A stretch of DNA of 64,000 nucleotides, from NCBI RefSeq assembly GCF_018613835.1, contig NZ_JAGGPM010000013.1, forward strand, positions 62,001 through 126,000, written 5' to 3'. The notes below the pieces were generated by a model. That model did no database searches, was not told the origin of the DNA, and saw only the letters and a program-made list of their open reading frames with translations. This document shows, piece after piece, positions 52,006-61,124 of this stretch. Position 1 is the first letter of the stretch. The number at the start of each line of letters is the position of its first letter. This stretch comes from Arthrobacter sp. ISL-5. GTDB taxonomy: Bacteria > Actinomycetota > Actinomycetes > Actinomycetales > Micrococcaceae. The translations under genes were made by a program, and so were the position numbers.

Positions 52006-52824
52006 CTACTTGGACATGTTGGCTTCGCCGAGGCCGTACTTCTTGAGGATCTCGAGGTACTTTGGCGACTTCTTGAGCTCTGCCAGCCCGGAATTCAGGT
52101 CCTGCAGCAGCTGCGAATCGTCCTTGCGCACTCCGGCGCCGATGATGCCCGGGTAGTACGGCTTGTAGGGCGACACGAGCTTCAGCTTGGGGTTGGGCTT
52201 CTGCACCAGGCTGTAGCCAATCACGGCACTGTCGGTGAATACGGCGTCAACCTGCTTGTTTTCCACTGCAGCGAGCAGGGCGGCCTGCGAATCGAAGAGC
52301 TTGACCTGGCTGCCGCCCAGGCTGTCCACCAGGTCCTTGAACACGGTGCCGGTCTGGGCGCCAAGTACCTTGCCCTTTACGTCGTCGCGGGAGGCCAGGG
52401 TCGAGTCGGCCGGGACCACCATGGCCTCACCCTCGGTGTACCAGGGGTCTGTGAAATTGATCTGCTTCTTCCGGTCGTCCGTGATGTACATGGCATCCAC
52501 GATGACGTCCGCCTTTTTCGCGCTCAACGCCGCAATCAGCGTGGCAAACTCGGAGGTGAAGACCTTTATCTTCCAGCCCTTGGCATCGGCGATGGCCTTG
52601 ATCATGTCCCCATCAATGCCTTTGAGTTCGCCGGACGCCTGGTCGGTAAAGGAGAAGGGTGCGTCGTTTGACGTTGCGATGGTGATGGTCTTCTGTTCAG
52701 CACCGCCCGTGTTGCCGCCGCCCGCTCCGCCTCCTGAGCCACACGCCGTCATGGCCAGGGCAACAACAACGCCCATGGGCAGCAGTGCGGCGAAGCGCCT
52801 GCGGAGCATCTTTGTATTCATCAT
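52006..52824 (-). CDS. Polar amino-acid-type ABC binding lipoprotein
   Basis: A 272-residue SBP_bac_3 binding protein. Lipobox MTAC after MGVVVALAMTA. Domain landmarks: TIATSNDAPFSFTD, GIDGDMIKAIADAKGWKI, ALSAKKADVIVDAMYIT, FTDPWYTEGEAMVV, GAQTGTVFKDLVDSL. The start is ATG 52824, with AAAGG seven bases upstream. It is 26 bp behind the dehydrogenase gene, so both are on one transcript. The ligand is probably an amino acid or amino alcohol handled by that dehydrogenase (inference). Confidence 0.93.
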   Translation of the reverse strand: MMNTKMLRRRFAALLPMGVVVALAMTACGSGGGAGGGNTGGAEQKTITIATSNDAPFSFTDQASGELKGIDGDMIKAIADAKGWKIKVFTSEFATLIAALSAKKADVIVDAMYITDDRKKQINFTDPWYTEGEAMVVPADSTLASRDDVKGKVLGAQTGTVFKDLVDSLGGSQVKLFDSQAALLAAVENKQVDAVFTDSAVIGYSLVQKPNPKLKLVSPYKPYYPGIIGAGVRKDDSQLLQDLNSGLAELKKSPKYLEILKKYGLGEANMSK

Positions 52825-52850
52825 GGAGTGCCTTTTGTTAGTGATGGGTT

Positions 52851-54170
52851 CTATCGGTTGAAGCGTTCGAGTCGAAGTGTGGCAGTGGCCTTGTGGGCTT
52901 CCATTCCTTCGACGTCGGATATCGTCGCCACGTAGTTGGCCAGACGCGGGGTGGCGTCCTTGTCGACCCGCTGGTAGGTGAGCGGTTTGAGGAATCTGGA
53001 GACTGAGAGCCCGGCTGATGATCGGGCACCCCCTCCGGTGGGCAGCACATGGTTGGTGCCAGAAGCGCCCTTGTCTGAGTAGGCCACGGTGGACCACGGT
53101 CCCAGGAAGATGGAGCCGTAGTTCTGCAGGTTGGCGTGATAGTAGGAATCGTCCGAGGTCTGGATTTCCAGGTGCTCCGGGGCCAGCAGATCCATGATCT
53201 GCACTGCCGTTTCCCGGTCCTCCGCCAGGTAGACGGTGCCGTAGTCCCGCCATGCGGGTCCGGCAATGTCCCGGGTGGCCAGCGTGCGCAGCTGCTTGTC
53301 GATGTGCCTGATGACTTCTTCACCCAGCTCACGGGACGTGGTCACGAGGGACGCCGGTGACTGCGGGCCGTGTTCGGCCTGGCCCAGGAGATCCGCGGCG
53401 ACGATTTCCGGGTCCGCGGTTTCGTCAGCGATGACGGCGACCTCGGACGGACCGGCCAGGAGGTCGATGCCGACGCGCCCGAACAGCTGGCGTTTGGCCT
53501 CGGTGACGTAGGCGTTGCCCGCGCCGACCAGGATGTCCGACGGTTGCTCTCCGAGAAGGCCGAAGGCCATGGCGGCCATGGCCTGCACGCCACCCAGAAC
53601 GAAGGCCCGGTCAACTCCGGCGAGGTACGCGGCATACAGAACGGCCGGGTGTCCGCGGTCCGGCCCGGCAGGCGGAGTGCAGGAGATGACGCTACGGACG
53701 CCGGCCGCCTTCGCGACCCCCACCGTCATGAAGGCGCTGGCAAGGATGGGGAACCGGCCGGCGGGCAGATAGGCCCCGACGCGTGCGACGGGAACGTACT
53801 TGTGCCCGGTGAAGACGCCAGGGAGGAGCTCGGCCTCAAAATCGGTGAGGTGCTCGCGTTGCTCGACGGCGAAAAGCCGGGTCCGCTCGGCACTGGCCAT
53901 CAGGGCCTCCCGCAGTTCCGGAGAGAGCAAGTCACCGGTCTTGGCCAGTTCATCCTGGCCGATCTCCATGCTTGTGCCCTGCCATCCGTCGAGCTGCTTC
54001 GAGTATTTGACGACGGCGTCAATTCCGTTCTTCTCGATGTCACCAAGCATTTCCGAGACCGTTTGAATAACCTCCGGCAGCCGCTGGGCGGGGACACCCC
54101 CGACGGCGGCGCTCTTGAGGGTGGCGAAGTTCCCCCGGATGTGCCCTCGGTCACGTTCAGTTAGTTGCAT
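52851..54170 (-). CDS. Histidinol-dehydrogenase-family NAD dehydrogenase, catabolic type
   Basis: A 439-residue zinc dehydrogenase of the HisD family. Zinc and catalytic positions are kept: Gln and His in GQAEHGP, Glu-His in LAPEHLEI, the SGTNHVLPTGGGA loop and His in MEAHKATA. GHKYVPVARVGAYLPAGRFP and IAGPAWRDYGTVYL fit better with the HisD-like branch that includes sulfopropanediol dehydrogenases than with biosynthetic HisD. No other his genes are here; instead it heads an ABC uptake operon under a divergent LysR gene. It probably oxidises an imported alcohol. No clear ribosome site precedes ATG 54170. Confidence 0.83.
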   Translation of the reverse strand: MQLTERDRGHIRGNFATLKSAAVGGVPAQRLPEVIQTVSEMLGDIEKNGIDAVVKYSKQLDGWQGTSMEIGQDELAKTGDLLSPELREALMASAERTRLFAVEQREHLTDFEAELLPGVFTGHKYVPVARVGAYLPAGRFPILASAFMTVGVAKAAGVRSVISCTPPAGPDRGHPAVLYAAYLAGVDRAFVLGGVQAMAAMAFGLLGEQPSDILVGAGNAYVTEAKRQLFGRVGIDLLAGPSEVAVIADETADPEIVAADLLGQAEHGPQSPASLVTTSRELGEEVIRHIDKQLRTLATRDIAGPAWRDYGTVYLAEDRETAVQIMDLLAPEHLEIQTSDDSYYHANLQNYGSIFLGPWSTVAYSDKGASGTNHVLPTGGGARSSAGLSVSRFLKPLTYQRVDKDATPRLANYVATISDVEGMEAHKATATLRLERFNR

Positions 54171-54253
54171 GGGCTAAACGTACGTGCAGTCGGACCATCG
54201 CACAACGGGACCTGAACACGTGCGTGCCATAGGGTTGTCCGATAGGGTGAACC

Positions 54254-55186
54254 ATGACCCTCACGCAACTCAGGGCTTTTCTCGCCGCTTACGAACTCGG
54301 CTCCTTCACTGCCGCCGCACGAAAGTTGGAAACAAGCCAGGCGTCCGTCTCGGAGCTCATCAGCAGGCTGGAACAGGAGCTCAACCACAGTCTCTTCACC
54401 CGCGGCGGGCGACGGCTCATTCCCACCACGGCCGCCGTTGAGCTCCAGGTGCATGCGCTGCAGTCCGTGACGTCTTTTGACAACGGAGTGGAGGCGTTGA
54501 AGTCCATGTCATCGCTGGAAGGGGGCGTCTGCACCTTCGGCGTCCTGCGGTACGGGGCACACTACGATCTCGCCGACCTCGTCCAGCGCTTCCACCGGCG
54601 CTATCCAAAGGTGAAGGTACGGCTGGTAGGCCTGAATTCCGTCGCTGTGGCCGAATCTGTGGCATCCGGTGAAATTGAAGCGGGGCTTATCGTTCTCCCC
54701 GTGGTGGAAACGGGGCTCCAGGTCAGGCCGCTCTTCCGGGACGAAGTTTTTTACGTATCAGCCCAGCGCGATCCCTCACGCGGCCCCATGACCATTGAGG
54801 AACTCGCGGAGTCAAAGCTGGTGCTTTATGACGCATTTGCCGGCTGGCGCGACCCCACGCGCCGGCAAATCCTGGAGCGTGCCCGGCTCAAAGGCCTGAA
54901 AATCGATCCGGCCATCGAGGTGGAGCACGTAGACACCGCCCTGGGGCTGGTGGCCACCGGGGCCGCGGATACGTTCGTTCCGCAGGCGATCCTCAACGGA
55001 CCGAGCTTCCCGAAAAACATCAAGGCGGTTCCTTTTGCCGAACCGTTGTACGACACGATCGCATTGATCCAGCGGGAGGCCGCATACCTTTCCCCGGCAA
55101 CGCGCAAGATGGCCCAGATGGCCGAGCGGACGCTGCTGGCCAAGGTGGCCCCGGAGCAGAACGTCCGTCGGCAGATTCGGAACTGA
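54254..55186 (+). CDS. LysR-family transcription regulator
   Basis: A 310-residue regulator. HTH at residues 1-60 (LTQLRAFLAAYELGSFTAAA, RKLETSQASVSELISRLEQEL). Effector domain from about 90 (GVLRYGAHYDLADLVQRFHR, GEIEAGLIVLPVVETGLQ, IEVEHVDTALGLVATGAADT). It is divergent from the HisD-like operon across 83 bp and probably activates it in response to its substrate. The right copy of the duplicated block begins 13 bp after its stop. Confidence 0.92.
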   Translation: MTLTQLRAFLAAYELGSFTAAARKLETSQASVSELISRLEQELNHSLFTRGGRRLIPTTAAVELQVHALQSVTSFDNGVEALKSMSSLEGGVCTFGVLRYGAHYDLADLVQRFHRRYPKVKVRLVGLNSVAVAESVASGEIEAGLIVLPVVETGLQVRPLFRDEVFYVSAQRDPSRGPMTIEELAESKLVLYDAFAGWRDPTRRQILERARLKGLKIDPAIEVEHVDTALGLVATGAADTFVPQAILNGPSFPKNIKAVPFAEPLYDTIALIQREAAYLSPATRKMAQMAERTLLAKVAPEQNVRRQIRN

Positions 55187-55198
55187 ACCCGATAGGCG

Positions 55199-55319
55199 CC
55201 TGCACACGCTGGGACACAGGACCGTTGCCGTCACCGTCCACAGCGCCAACGCGGCTGCCATCGCCCTGTACCTGTCCAGGGACTTCCGCCGCCTCACGCA
55301 GCGGGCCGGCGTCGACTAA
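55199..55319 (+). pseudogene. 3' fragment of GNAT gene (duplication edge)
   Basis: Matches the last 121 bases of the GNAT gene at 44896-45405 with few substitutions (LGHRTVAVTVHSANAAAIAL), including its TAA. No start or upstream GNAT sequence is present; the LysR stop lies just before. It marks the left edge of the right-hand copy. Confidence 0.92.
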
Positions 55320-55334
55320 CCGGTCCCTGCGGCG

Positions 55335-56534
55335 TCAGCCGGCGGTGGCCGCCCCGAGGGTGATGTCGGCTTCCTGATCCTGTCCGTCCCGCTGGAAGGT
55401 GATCTTCACGGTGGTCCCGGCTGCCTGTTCCCGGGCAGCCGCCGTCAGCTCGGATGCGTCCGTCACGGTGTGGCCGGCCAGTTCGGTGACCACGTCCCCG
55501 GCTTTCAGCCCTGCTTCGGCTGCCGCGGACCCCGGGGTCACGGCGGCCACCTCGGCCCCGGTGGTGAACTCGGATGACGTTCCGGACGCCTTGTACTTCA
55601 CCGACAGGCCCAGCTGGCCGTGCGTCGCCGCGCCCGTGGCGATGATCTCCTGTGCCACCCGCTTCGCCACGTTGATCGGGACGGAGAAGCCGACGCCGAT
55701 GTTGCCGGACTGGGCGGTGGAGGATGAACCGGCCGAGGCGATGGCAACGTTCACGCCGATGATCTCGCCCTGTGTGTTGGTCAGGGCGCCGCCGGAATTT
55801 CCGGGGTTGATGGCCGCGTCCGTCTGTATGACGTTGATGCTGATGGAGCCCTGCCCCGCGCTCGAGGAATCGGAGCTGGGCACGGCCGAGGACGCCGTCT
55901 CAATGGTGCGGTCCACGGCCGAAACGATGCCGTCCGTGACGGTGCCACTGAGCCCAAGCGGCGCTCCGATCGCGATGGCGGTGTCACCCACCTTGACGGC
56001 GCCGGAGTCACCCAGGGTCGCCGGAACCAGCCCCGGAGCCGTTATCTTGATGATGGCCAGGTCCGAGAGCGGATCCGTGCCCACGACGGTACCCGCATAG
56101 ACCTTCCCGTCACTGGTGCGGACTTCGATGGCCGCCGCCTCGGCCTGCCCGTCCAGGGTGACCACGTGCGTGTTGGTCAGGATGTGGCCCTCCGCATCCA
56201 GGATGATGCCGGAGCCGGTGCCGCCGGAACTGCCGGAGCTCGCGCTGATGGTCACCACGCTGGGCGAGGCCTTCAGCGCGGCGGCCGTTACCGCGTTGAC
56301 GCTGGAAGTGTTGTTGACGATCACCGGGGTGTACTGGGCAGTCTGCGCACTGGAGGCCGTCTGCGCAGGCGTGCCCCACAGGGATGCCGCCCCGGCTGCG
56401 GCGCCCCCGCCCAGGAGACCCGCGGCCACCAGGCTCGTGACAAAGACCGCCGGCCCAACCCGCTTCCCAGCCCTCCGGCGGGTTTTCGGGGTCCCGGCGG
56501 CCTGGTTCTCGGCGCCTGCACTGGCGTTCATCAT
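55335..56534 (-). CDS. HtrA/DegP-like S1C serine protease with PDZ, copy 2
   Basis: A 399-residue paralogue of 45419-46618 with eight visible substitutions, none in the catalytic His (TNTHVV), Asp (DPLSDLAII) or Ser (GNSGGAL) motifs or the membrane anchor. The PDZ domain has GDVVTELAGHTV in place of ELASHTV. Low divergence with all active-site residues kept means it is probably functional or recently homogenised by conversion. Its upstream signal peptidase partner is broken. Confidence 0.92.
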   Translation of the reverse strand: MMNASAGAENQAAGTPKTRRRAGKRVGPAVFVTSLVAAGLLGGGAAAGAASLWGTPAQTASSAQTAQYTPVIVNNTSSVNAVTAAALKASPSVVTISASSGSSGGTGSGIILDAEGHILTNTHVVTLDGQAEAAAIEVRTSDGKVYAGTVVGTDPLSDLAIIKITAPGLVPATLGDSGAVKVGDTAIAIGAPLGLSGTVTDGIVSAVDRTIETASSAVPSSDSSSAGQGSISINVIQTDAAINPGNSGGALTNTQGEIIGVNVAIASAGSSSTAQSGNIGVGFSVPINVAKRVAQEIIATGAATHGQLGLSVKYKASGTSSEFTTGAEVAAVTPGSAAAEAGLKAGDVVTELAGHTVTDASELTAAAREQAAGTTVKITFQRDGQDQEADITLGAATAG

Positions 56535-56681
56535 CGTGCTCCTTGGGTTCCGCTCCGACTGCCCGGAGGCTATGACCCAATACTTGAACGCGGGACTATC
56601 GTGCGCCTGTTGTGCCGCTGTGAGCGGGCTGTGAGCGTTTCAAAGAAGGAGAACGACGACGGCGGGCCGGCACGCGGGAGG

Positions 56682-57355
56682 TCAGCCCCGGCCTCCGGCC
56701 CGGCGACGGCGGCGGACCGCCCGGAAGATGAACAGCGCACCGAAGCCGATCAGGCCGGCAGCGGCCACCGTCATCCAGAGGCCGCGGTCCGCGTTCCCCA
56801 GTGCGTCCGCGACGGAGCCGGCAAAAGGCACCGCGTAGAAAAGCCTCCCCCTGACCTGGGGTGCGTGGACGGGCGTCGGGGAGGTGACGCCATTGTTGTC
56901 GCCCCTGGTGATCAGGGTTTTTTCGCCGGACTGTGTGATGCCGAACCCGACGATCCGCTGTGTTTCCACCTGCCGCCGCTCCGGATTGGGCTGGACGTGA
57001 CCATGTCGCCGGATTTCAGTTCACTGAACGCCACCGGCTTCACCGCCAGAAAGGTTCCCGCCGGGTACTTCGGCGCCATGGAGTTCGTTGACACGGTGTA
57101 CGTCCGGTACCCGGCAGCCTGGGGCACGACCACCAGGGCAAGGGCGGCGAAGACCAGGACCATCAACAGCACGCTGGCGACGCCACCGGCCGCACCCAAC
57201 CCGGGCCCGCCACGTCTCTCGGCGGCCTCGGCAGGCCGGCGACTTCCGCGTTGACCGCCGCCATCCACGCCGAACTGCGGCCGCGGCCGCGAATTTCCTG
57301 CGACCTTCGGCGTGAATGAGTCCCCGGCGGGCGGCGCGGCTTTAGGCTCAGTCAC
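56682..57355 (-). pseudogene. Signal peptidase I copy 2, frameshifted
   Basis: Counterpart of 46766-47440. The N-terminal part (start ATG 57355, helix GGVASVLLMVLVFAALALVV, Ser in TNSMAPKYPAGTFLAVKP) runs to GDMV. A one-base deletion near 56994 (GGCTGGACGTG against GGCTGGAACGTG) then shifts the frame, and the remaining part (METQRIVGFGI onward) is in another frame. It also has Gln where the family has His. Not functional as read; a sequencing error cannot be excluded. Confidence 0.88.
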
Positions 57356-57838
57356 CGGCCACCCCGCACGGCTGCCGGGAAACTTGTGGAATCGCGATGC
57401 TCACGGCGTGTGTCCCCTCACGGTCGCTGGAGCCGAGGAAGAGCGTCAGATTTCGAAAACCACAAGACTCTCCCCGGGCCTGTTGCAAGAACACTGCCGC
57501 TACTTGCTCAGGACTGCATGCCGAAATCCGTCAAGGTTTCGTCAAGAATTCAGCGGCGAAGATTCCAGGATTCCTTCCCGCGTAGCCGGAAATGCTCATG
57601 ACGAATAACTGAGTACCCCTGGATTGCAATTACGTGCTCGCCACTAATAAAAGCGCGTACCCTCCACGGTGGTTTATGCAATTCCAAGGAAATAGCTTCT
57701 AGAGACGACGATTTGTAAGTTTTGGAGGCTCAGGATGTTGACTCTTAGAACAGTCCACACAATACGGCGGAACGAGGGCCACGCTCATCGGCACAGTGCC
57801 ACCGTCTCTGTGCGGTTCCGTTAGGTAGCGGCGCAGCC

Positions 57839-59665
57839 ATGGCTGGGGAGACTGGAGATAGGGATCATGCGACGTCCCAATCCGACACCGGTGTAAAGCG
57901 ACGCGGGCTGCTCAGATTCGGGACCCTAATAACTGCATTCACTGGTGCTTCCGCAATTTCCGCTATTGGTGCCAGCAGGGCCGTTGCGGGCCCGGGAGAT
58001 AAAACCCCGCCGACCGCATACGTTCCCATGTCCGAAAAGGGTGCCCCGCTAGGTGTGGCAACACTGGACATGGAATCAAAGATCCAGCCAGCCCTATTCC
58101 CAGACCTTTCGGCCACCTATGCCACACCGTCCTCTGTAGAGGCAACTGTGAAGAACCCTAAGACCGTTTATGTTTCAGCCACGGGCAGTGACACGGATAG
58201 TGGTGCCACTTGGGGCAAGGCAAAAGCAAGCGTGTCTGCCGCACTTGGCGCAGCGGGAACTGCAGGGTCCGTGGAACTCGGAGACGGTCGCTTCTCGATC
58301 TCATCGACCCTCGCCCTAGACGTGAACAACTCAATCAAGGGGCAAGGCTCCATGAGGACCACCCTGGCAGTAGATTTTGACGGGGTAGGGATCGATTGGA
58401 AGCCGCAGGTCACATTCTCAGGCCGCGCAGCTGGAACGCTTTCCGGATTCAGCCTTGTCTCAGGGGCAGGCGCAGGGATAAACGCCTGCGGCCTGAGAAT
58501 AAGTTCTCTGGTGAAGCCCAAGATCCGCGATATTCGAGTAGCGAACTTCACTGGAACCAGTGGTATCGGCTTCTGGTTCCAAAACATCGCCATCGGCGGT
58601 ACACGCCTATGGACAGAACGTCTGGACGTCCAAGGCGCCGTAGCCGAGAACAACACTATTTCTGTCTGCTTTGACGTCAACGGCGGGACGAACAGCTTTA
58701 TGTACGCGGAGGCCCTGAACTTCACGGTCAACGTCAATGCCGTCCCGGCAGGCTCGCCTGCGCAAATCGGATACCTCCTGCGCAACGGCGCCGCCCTGCT
58801 GGGCTGTGACATCAATTTCATGGGCAACGTAGCCGGAGTAAACGGAGCAAACACCGTTGTGCCGACCTTCCTCCGGCTCCAAGACAACCTCACGAATATC
58901 GTCAATTCATCGCTTTCGATCCGTGGCGAAATGACTTCGGGGACGGCCGGGACATCGGTATCTATCGGGACAGGGTCGAAGATCCTGGGCAACACGGGCG
59001 TCATTGCCTTCGTGAACAGCACGGGGTTCACTCCAGTCTTCGAAGCTGGCCACATTTTCGGTCACTCCGGCACCATTGCCGGCAACGGCTTTGGAAATGA
59101 CGTAAACGGAGTCGATAAGCGCTACCTACTTTCGACCACCCGAGAACCTGGCGCGACAGGCGGCGTCCTGTTCAACAGGACTGCCGTGTCGGCGTCATCC
59201 CCACTGTTCGCGATGGTAAGCCACCCGCCGAACATCGGCAGCGCGGGCTACAGCGACCAGGATCTGATCGTTACCTCCTATGACGGGACGACTTTTCAGG
59301 GGTACTTGCGCTACCGGTACACGGCTTCAGGGCCGCAGGTCCATTCGCTCGGCGCGTTCGTGACACGGCAGGGCGGAACGCTTGGAACCAAAACTTTCAC
59401 GTCAGGCGCTGGAACCCAGCTTACGGGTGCCGGCGACCGTCACGTCGTTGTTCCCGTGACATTCAACGCTACGGCGGGTGCTGCCGCTACTTGCCTGGTT
59501 GAACTGTCGCCTGACAACGTCACCTACACGGCGTTGGGCACATGGACTAAGCCGGCTAACTCAACGGCCGGTCAGGTGGAACTCGTCCACATTGAAGTTC
59601 CCCACGGATGGTACGCCCGGTTGACCGTCTCCAACGCGACTCTTGGGACGGCGACCTATTACTGA
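57839..59665 (+). CDS. Exported beta-helix-type protein, probable Tat substrate
   Basis: A 608-residue protein. Twin-arginine signal: KRRGLLRFGTLITAF with Arg21-Arg22, ending SAIGASRAVAG. A linker (MSEKGAPLGVATLDMESKI) precedes VYVSATGSDTDSGATWGKAK, the usual opening of right-handed beta-helix (pectate-lyase-like) proteins. Residues about 125-420 are repetitive, Gly/Asn/Thr/Val rich. The C-terminal 150 residues look like a beta domain (FTSGAGTQLTGAGDRHVVVP). Tail-spike-like carbohydrate binding or cleavage is plausible. It is AT-richer than its neighbours and occupies the right-hand gap, where the left copy has other genes, so recent gain is likely. Confidence 0.75.
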   Translation: MAGETGDRDHATSQSDTGVKRRGLLRFGTLITAFTGASAISAIGASRAVAGPGDKTPPTAYVPMSEKGAPLGVATLDMESKIQPALFPDLSATYATPSSVEATVKNPKTVYVSATGSDTDSGATWGKAKASVSAALGAAGTAGSVELGDGRFSISSTLALDVNNSIKGQGSMRTTLAVDFDGVGIDWKPQVTFSGRAAGTLSGFSLVSGAGAGINACGLRISSLVKPKIRDIRVANFTGTSGIGFWFQNIAIGGTRLWTERLDVQGAVAENNTISVCFDVNGGTNSFMYAEALNFTVNVNAVPAGSPAQIGYLLRNGAALLGCDINFMGNVAGVNGANTVVPTFLRLQDNLTNIVNSSLSIRGEMTSGTAGTSVSIGTGSKILGNTGVIAFVNSTGFTPVFEAGHIFGHSGTIAGNGFGNDVNGVDKRYLLSTTREPGATGGVLFNRTAVSASSPLFAMVSHPPNIGSAGYSDQDLIVTSYDGTTFQGYLRYRYTASGPQVHSLGAFVTRQGGTLGTKTFTSGAGTQLTGAGDRHVVVPVTFNATAGAAATCLVELSPDNVTYTALGTWTKPANSTAGQVELVHIEVPHGWYARLTVSNATLGTATYY

Positions 59666-59714
59666 CGTCGGGCCAGGCACGATTAAGTCCCTAACATGGA
59701 GGAGACTTTCAACA

Positions 59715-59765
59715 ATGAACACGCATCTTGCTCTGTCAATTCACCATTTCAGCTTGCCAGCGTGA
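59715..59765 (+). other. 16-codon start of a truncated gene
   Basis: A strong GGAGGAG site lies 10 bases before an ATG that reads MNTHLALSIHHFSLPA and stops at 59763, close to where the ParA-like block begins. It may be the beginning of a gene cut off at a rearrangement junction, or chance. Confidence 0.3.
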
Positions 59766-59797
59766 TGCCGGGGCCATGATCCCGTTTGCGGACACCC

Positions 59798-61027
59798 TTA
59801 CCGGTACCCGTCCACAATCGCCGCGGCAATCTCCTTGTACGCCCTCCGGGTCTCCGGCTTCAGCACGTCCAGGGTGACCAGGTCGCCGTCGGCCACTCCC
59901 CTGTCGTGCGGCACGGCGATGAGCTGGCGGCACATCCCGGCGAGGTGCTCCTCGATGGCGTCCTTGTCCACGCGGGTGGAGACCTCGTCCTTGTCCGTGA
60001 TCACCACGATCGCGTTGCGGGCTAGGTCCTCGTAGCCGTGGCTGGCCAGCCACTGCAGGGTGCTGCGGGCGCGCTTGGCGCCGCTCACCGCGTAGCCAGC
60101 GGCGATGATCAGGTTGTCCGCCGACTGCAGGATCCCGCTCATCGCGTTGTGAGTCACGCCGGTGCCGCAGTCGGTCAGGGCCACGGAGTAGTAGGCGGAG
60201 ATGACCTTGCGGATGCGCAGGTATTCCTCGGCCGTCAGCGAGTCGGAAACCTCGGGATCCTGCTCGCCGGCGATGAGGTGCAGCCTGCCGGAGTGGTGCA
60301 TGTAGCGGGACAGCCCGGTGAGCGAGTCGATGGAGTCGATGTTCTTGAGCAAGTCGGTGATGGTCCGCGGGGTGGCCTGCTGGTAGATGCCCTCGCCCAG
60401 GGCGCGCTCTACAAGGTCGCCGGAGTCCGGGTTGGCGTCGATGGCGCACGGCGGGTCGCCGCGGAACTCGGCGAGGGTGAGGCCCACGCCCACGGTAGTG
60501 GAGGTCTTGCCGATGCCGCCCTTGAGGCTTAGTACGGCGGTGTTGAAGCTGCCCTGCAGCTGGCGGGAGATGCGGCGGGCCAGCTCGTCCTCCTCGCGCT
60601 CCTGCGCGCTGGGGCCCAGGTTCCAGGCTCCGCCGGTCGCCCGGTACAGGAAGCCGCGGAAGCCGCTCTTGGGCCGGGGCTTCTGTTCGCGGACGAACGA
60701 CGTCGGCAGTGCCGTGAGGTCCGGCTCCGGCGCGTCAGTTTCTGCCGCAGGTTCCGGAGCATACGACGGCGGTGCTCCCGCGGGTTTGCGCGCTGGGGCT
60801 GGCGGCGCGTCGGAGACGGAATCCGCCACGGCGGCGGCTTCCGCCCAGGACGAGCTGCGGACAGGGATTACTGGTGTGGAGGTGGTGTCAGGTGTCACGG
60901 CGGGAAACATTCCTGTCCAGTCGTCGGAGGCATCGCCGTCGCGGCGGCGGGAACGGCGGCGGCGGAGCTCAGGCTGCTCCGTCTCGCTGCCGGCGTCGGC
61001 CAATTGGTTATCCGCTGGTTTGGGCAT
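59798..61027 (-). CDS. MinD/ParA-like ATPase, intact copy
   Basis: A 409-residue ATPase. About 100 N-terminal residues are Pro/Ala/Glu/Arg rich and disordered; then ALPTSFVREQKPRPKSGFRG and a MinD/ParA core with deviant Walker A (SLKGGIGKTSTTVGVGLTLA), DANPDSGDL, and YYSVALTDCGTG as switch region. The long N-terminal extension and core resemble EspI-like ATPases beside type VII secretion genes, but no such system is visible. The start ATG 61027 has GGGGGA seven bases upstream; an earlier ATG at 61087 is possible. Two tiny membrane genes lie upstream on the same strand. Confidence 0.88.
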   Translation of the reverse strand: MPKPADNQLADAGSETEQPELRRRRSRRRDGDASDDWTGMFPAVTPDTTSTPVIPVRSSSWAEAAAVADSVSDAPPAPARKPAGAPPSYAPEPAAETDAPEPDLTALPTSFVREQKPRPKSGFRGFLYRATGGAWNLGPSAQEREEDELARRISRQLQGSFNTAVLSLKGGIGKTSTTVGVGLTLAEFRGDPPCAIDANPDSGDLVERALGEGIYQQATPRTITDLLKNIDSIDSLTGLSRYMHHSGRLHLIAGEQDPEVSDSLTAEEYLRIRKVISAYYSVALTDCGTGVTHNAMSGILQSADNLIIAAGYAVSGAKRARSTLQWLASHGYEDLARNAIVVITDKDEVSTRVDKDAIEEHLAGMCRQLIAVPHDRGVADGDLVTLDVLKPETRRAYKEIAAAIVDGYR

Positions 61028-61124
61028 GTTCGGTCCCCCAGGACTCGCAGCAATGTCCCGCTGCTCTTGTCGATTGGTTTGGTTCAAACAGCAATTCTAG
61101 GCGCTGGCAGCCCAATGACAGGTT

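Larger units (their letters stand above)
55199..57556. repeat. Segmental duplication, right copy (block 1)
   Basis: Direct repeat of 45285-47641. Identity breaks sharply at CCTGCACACG on the left and after TCAAGAATTCA on the right. It carries the HtrA-like gene intact and the signal peptidase with a one-base deletion. The space 57557-57838 that follows is AT-richer and holds no recognised gene. Confidence 0.92.

Noticed and set aside
52851..54170. Biosynthetic hisD
   Set aside because: No his operon around it; it leads an ABC operon with a divergent LysR, and motifs fit the catabolic branch better. Not fully excluded.
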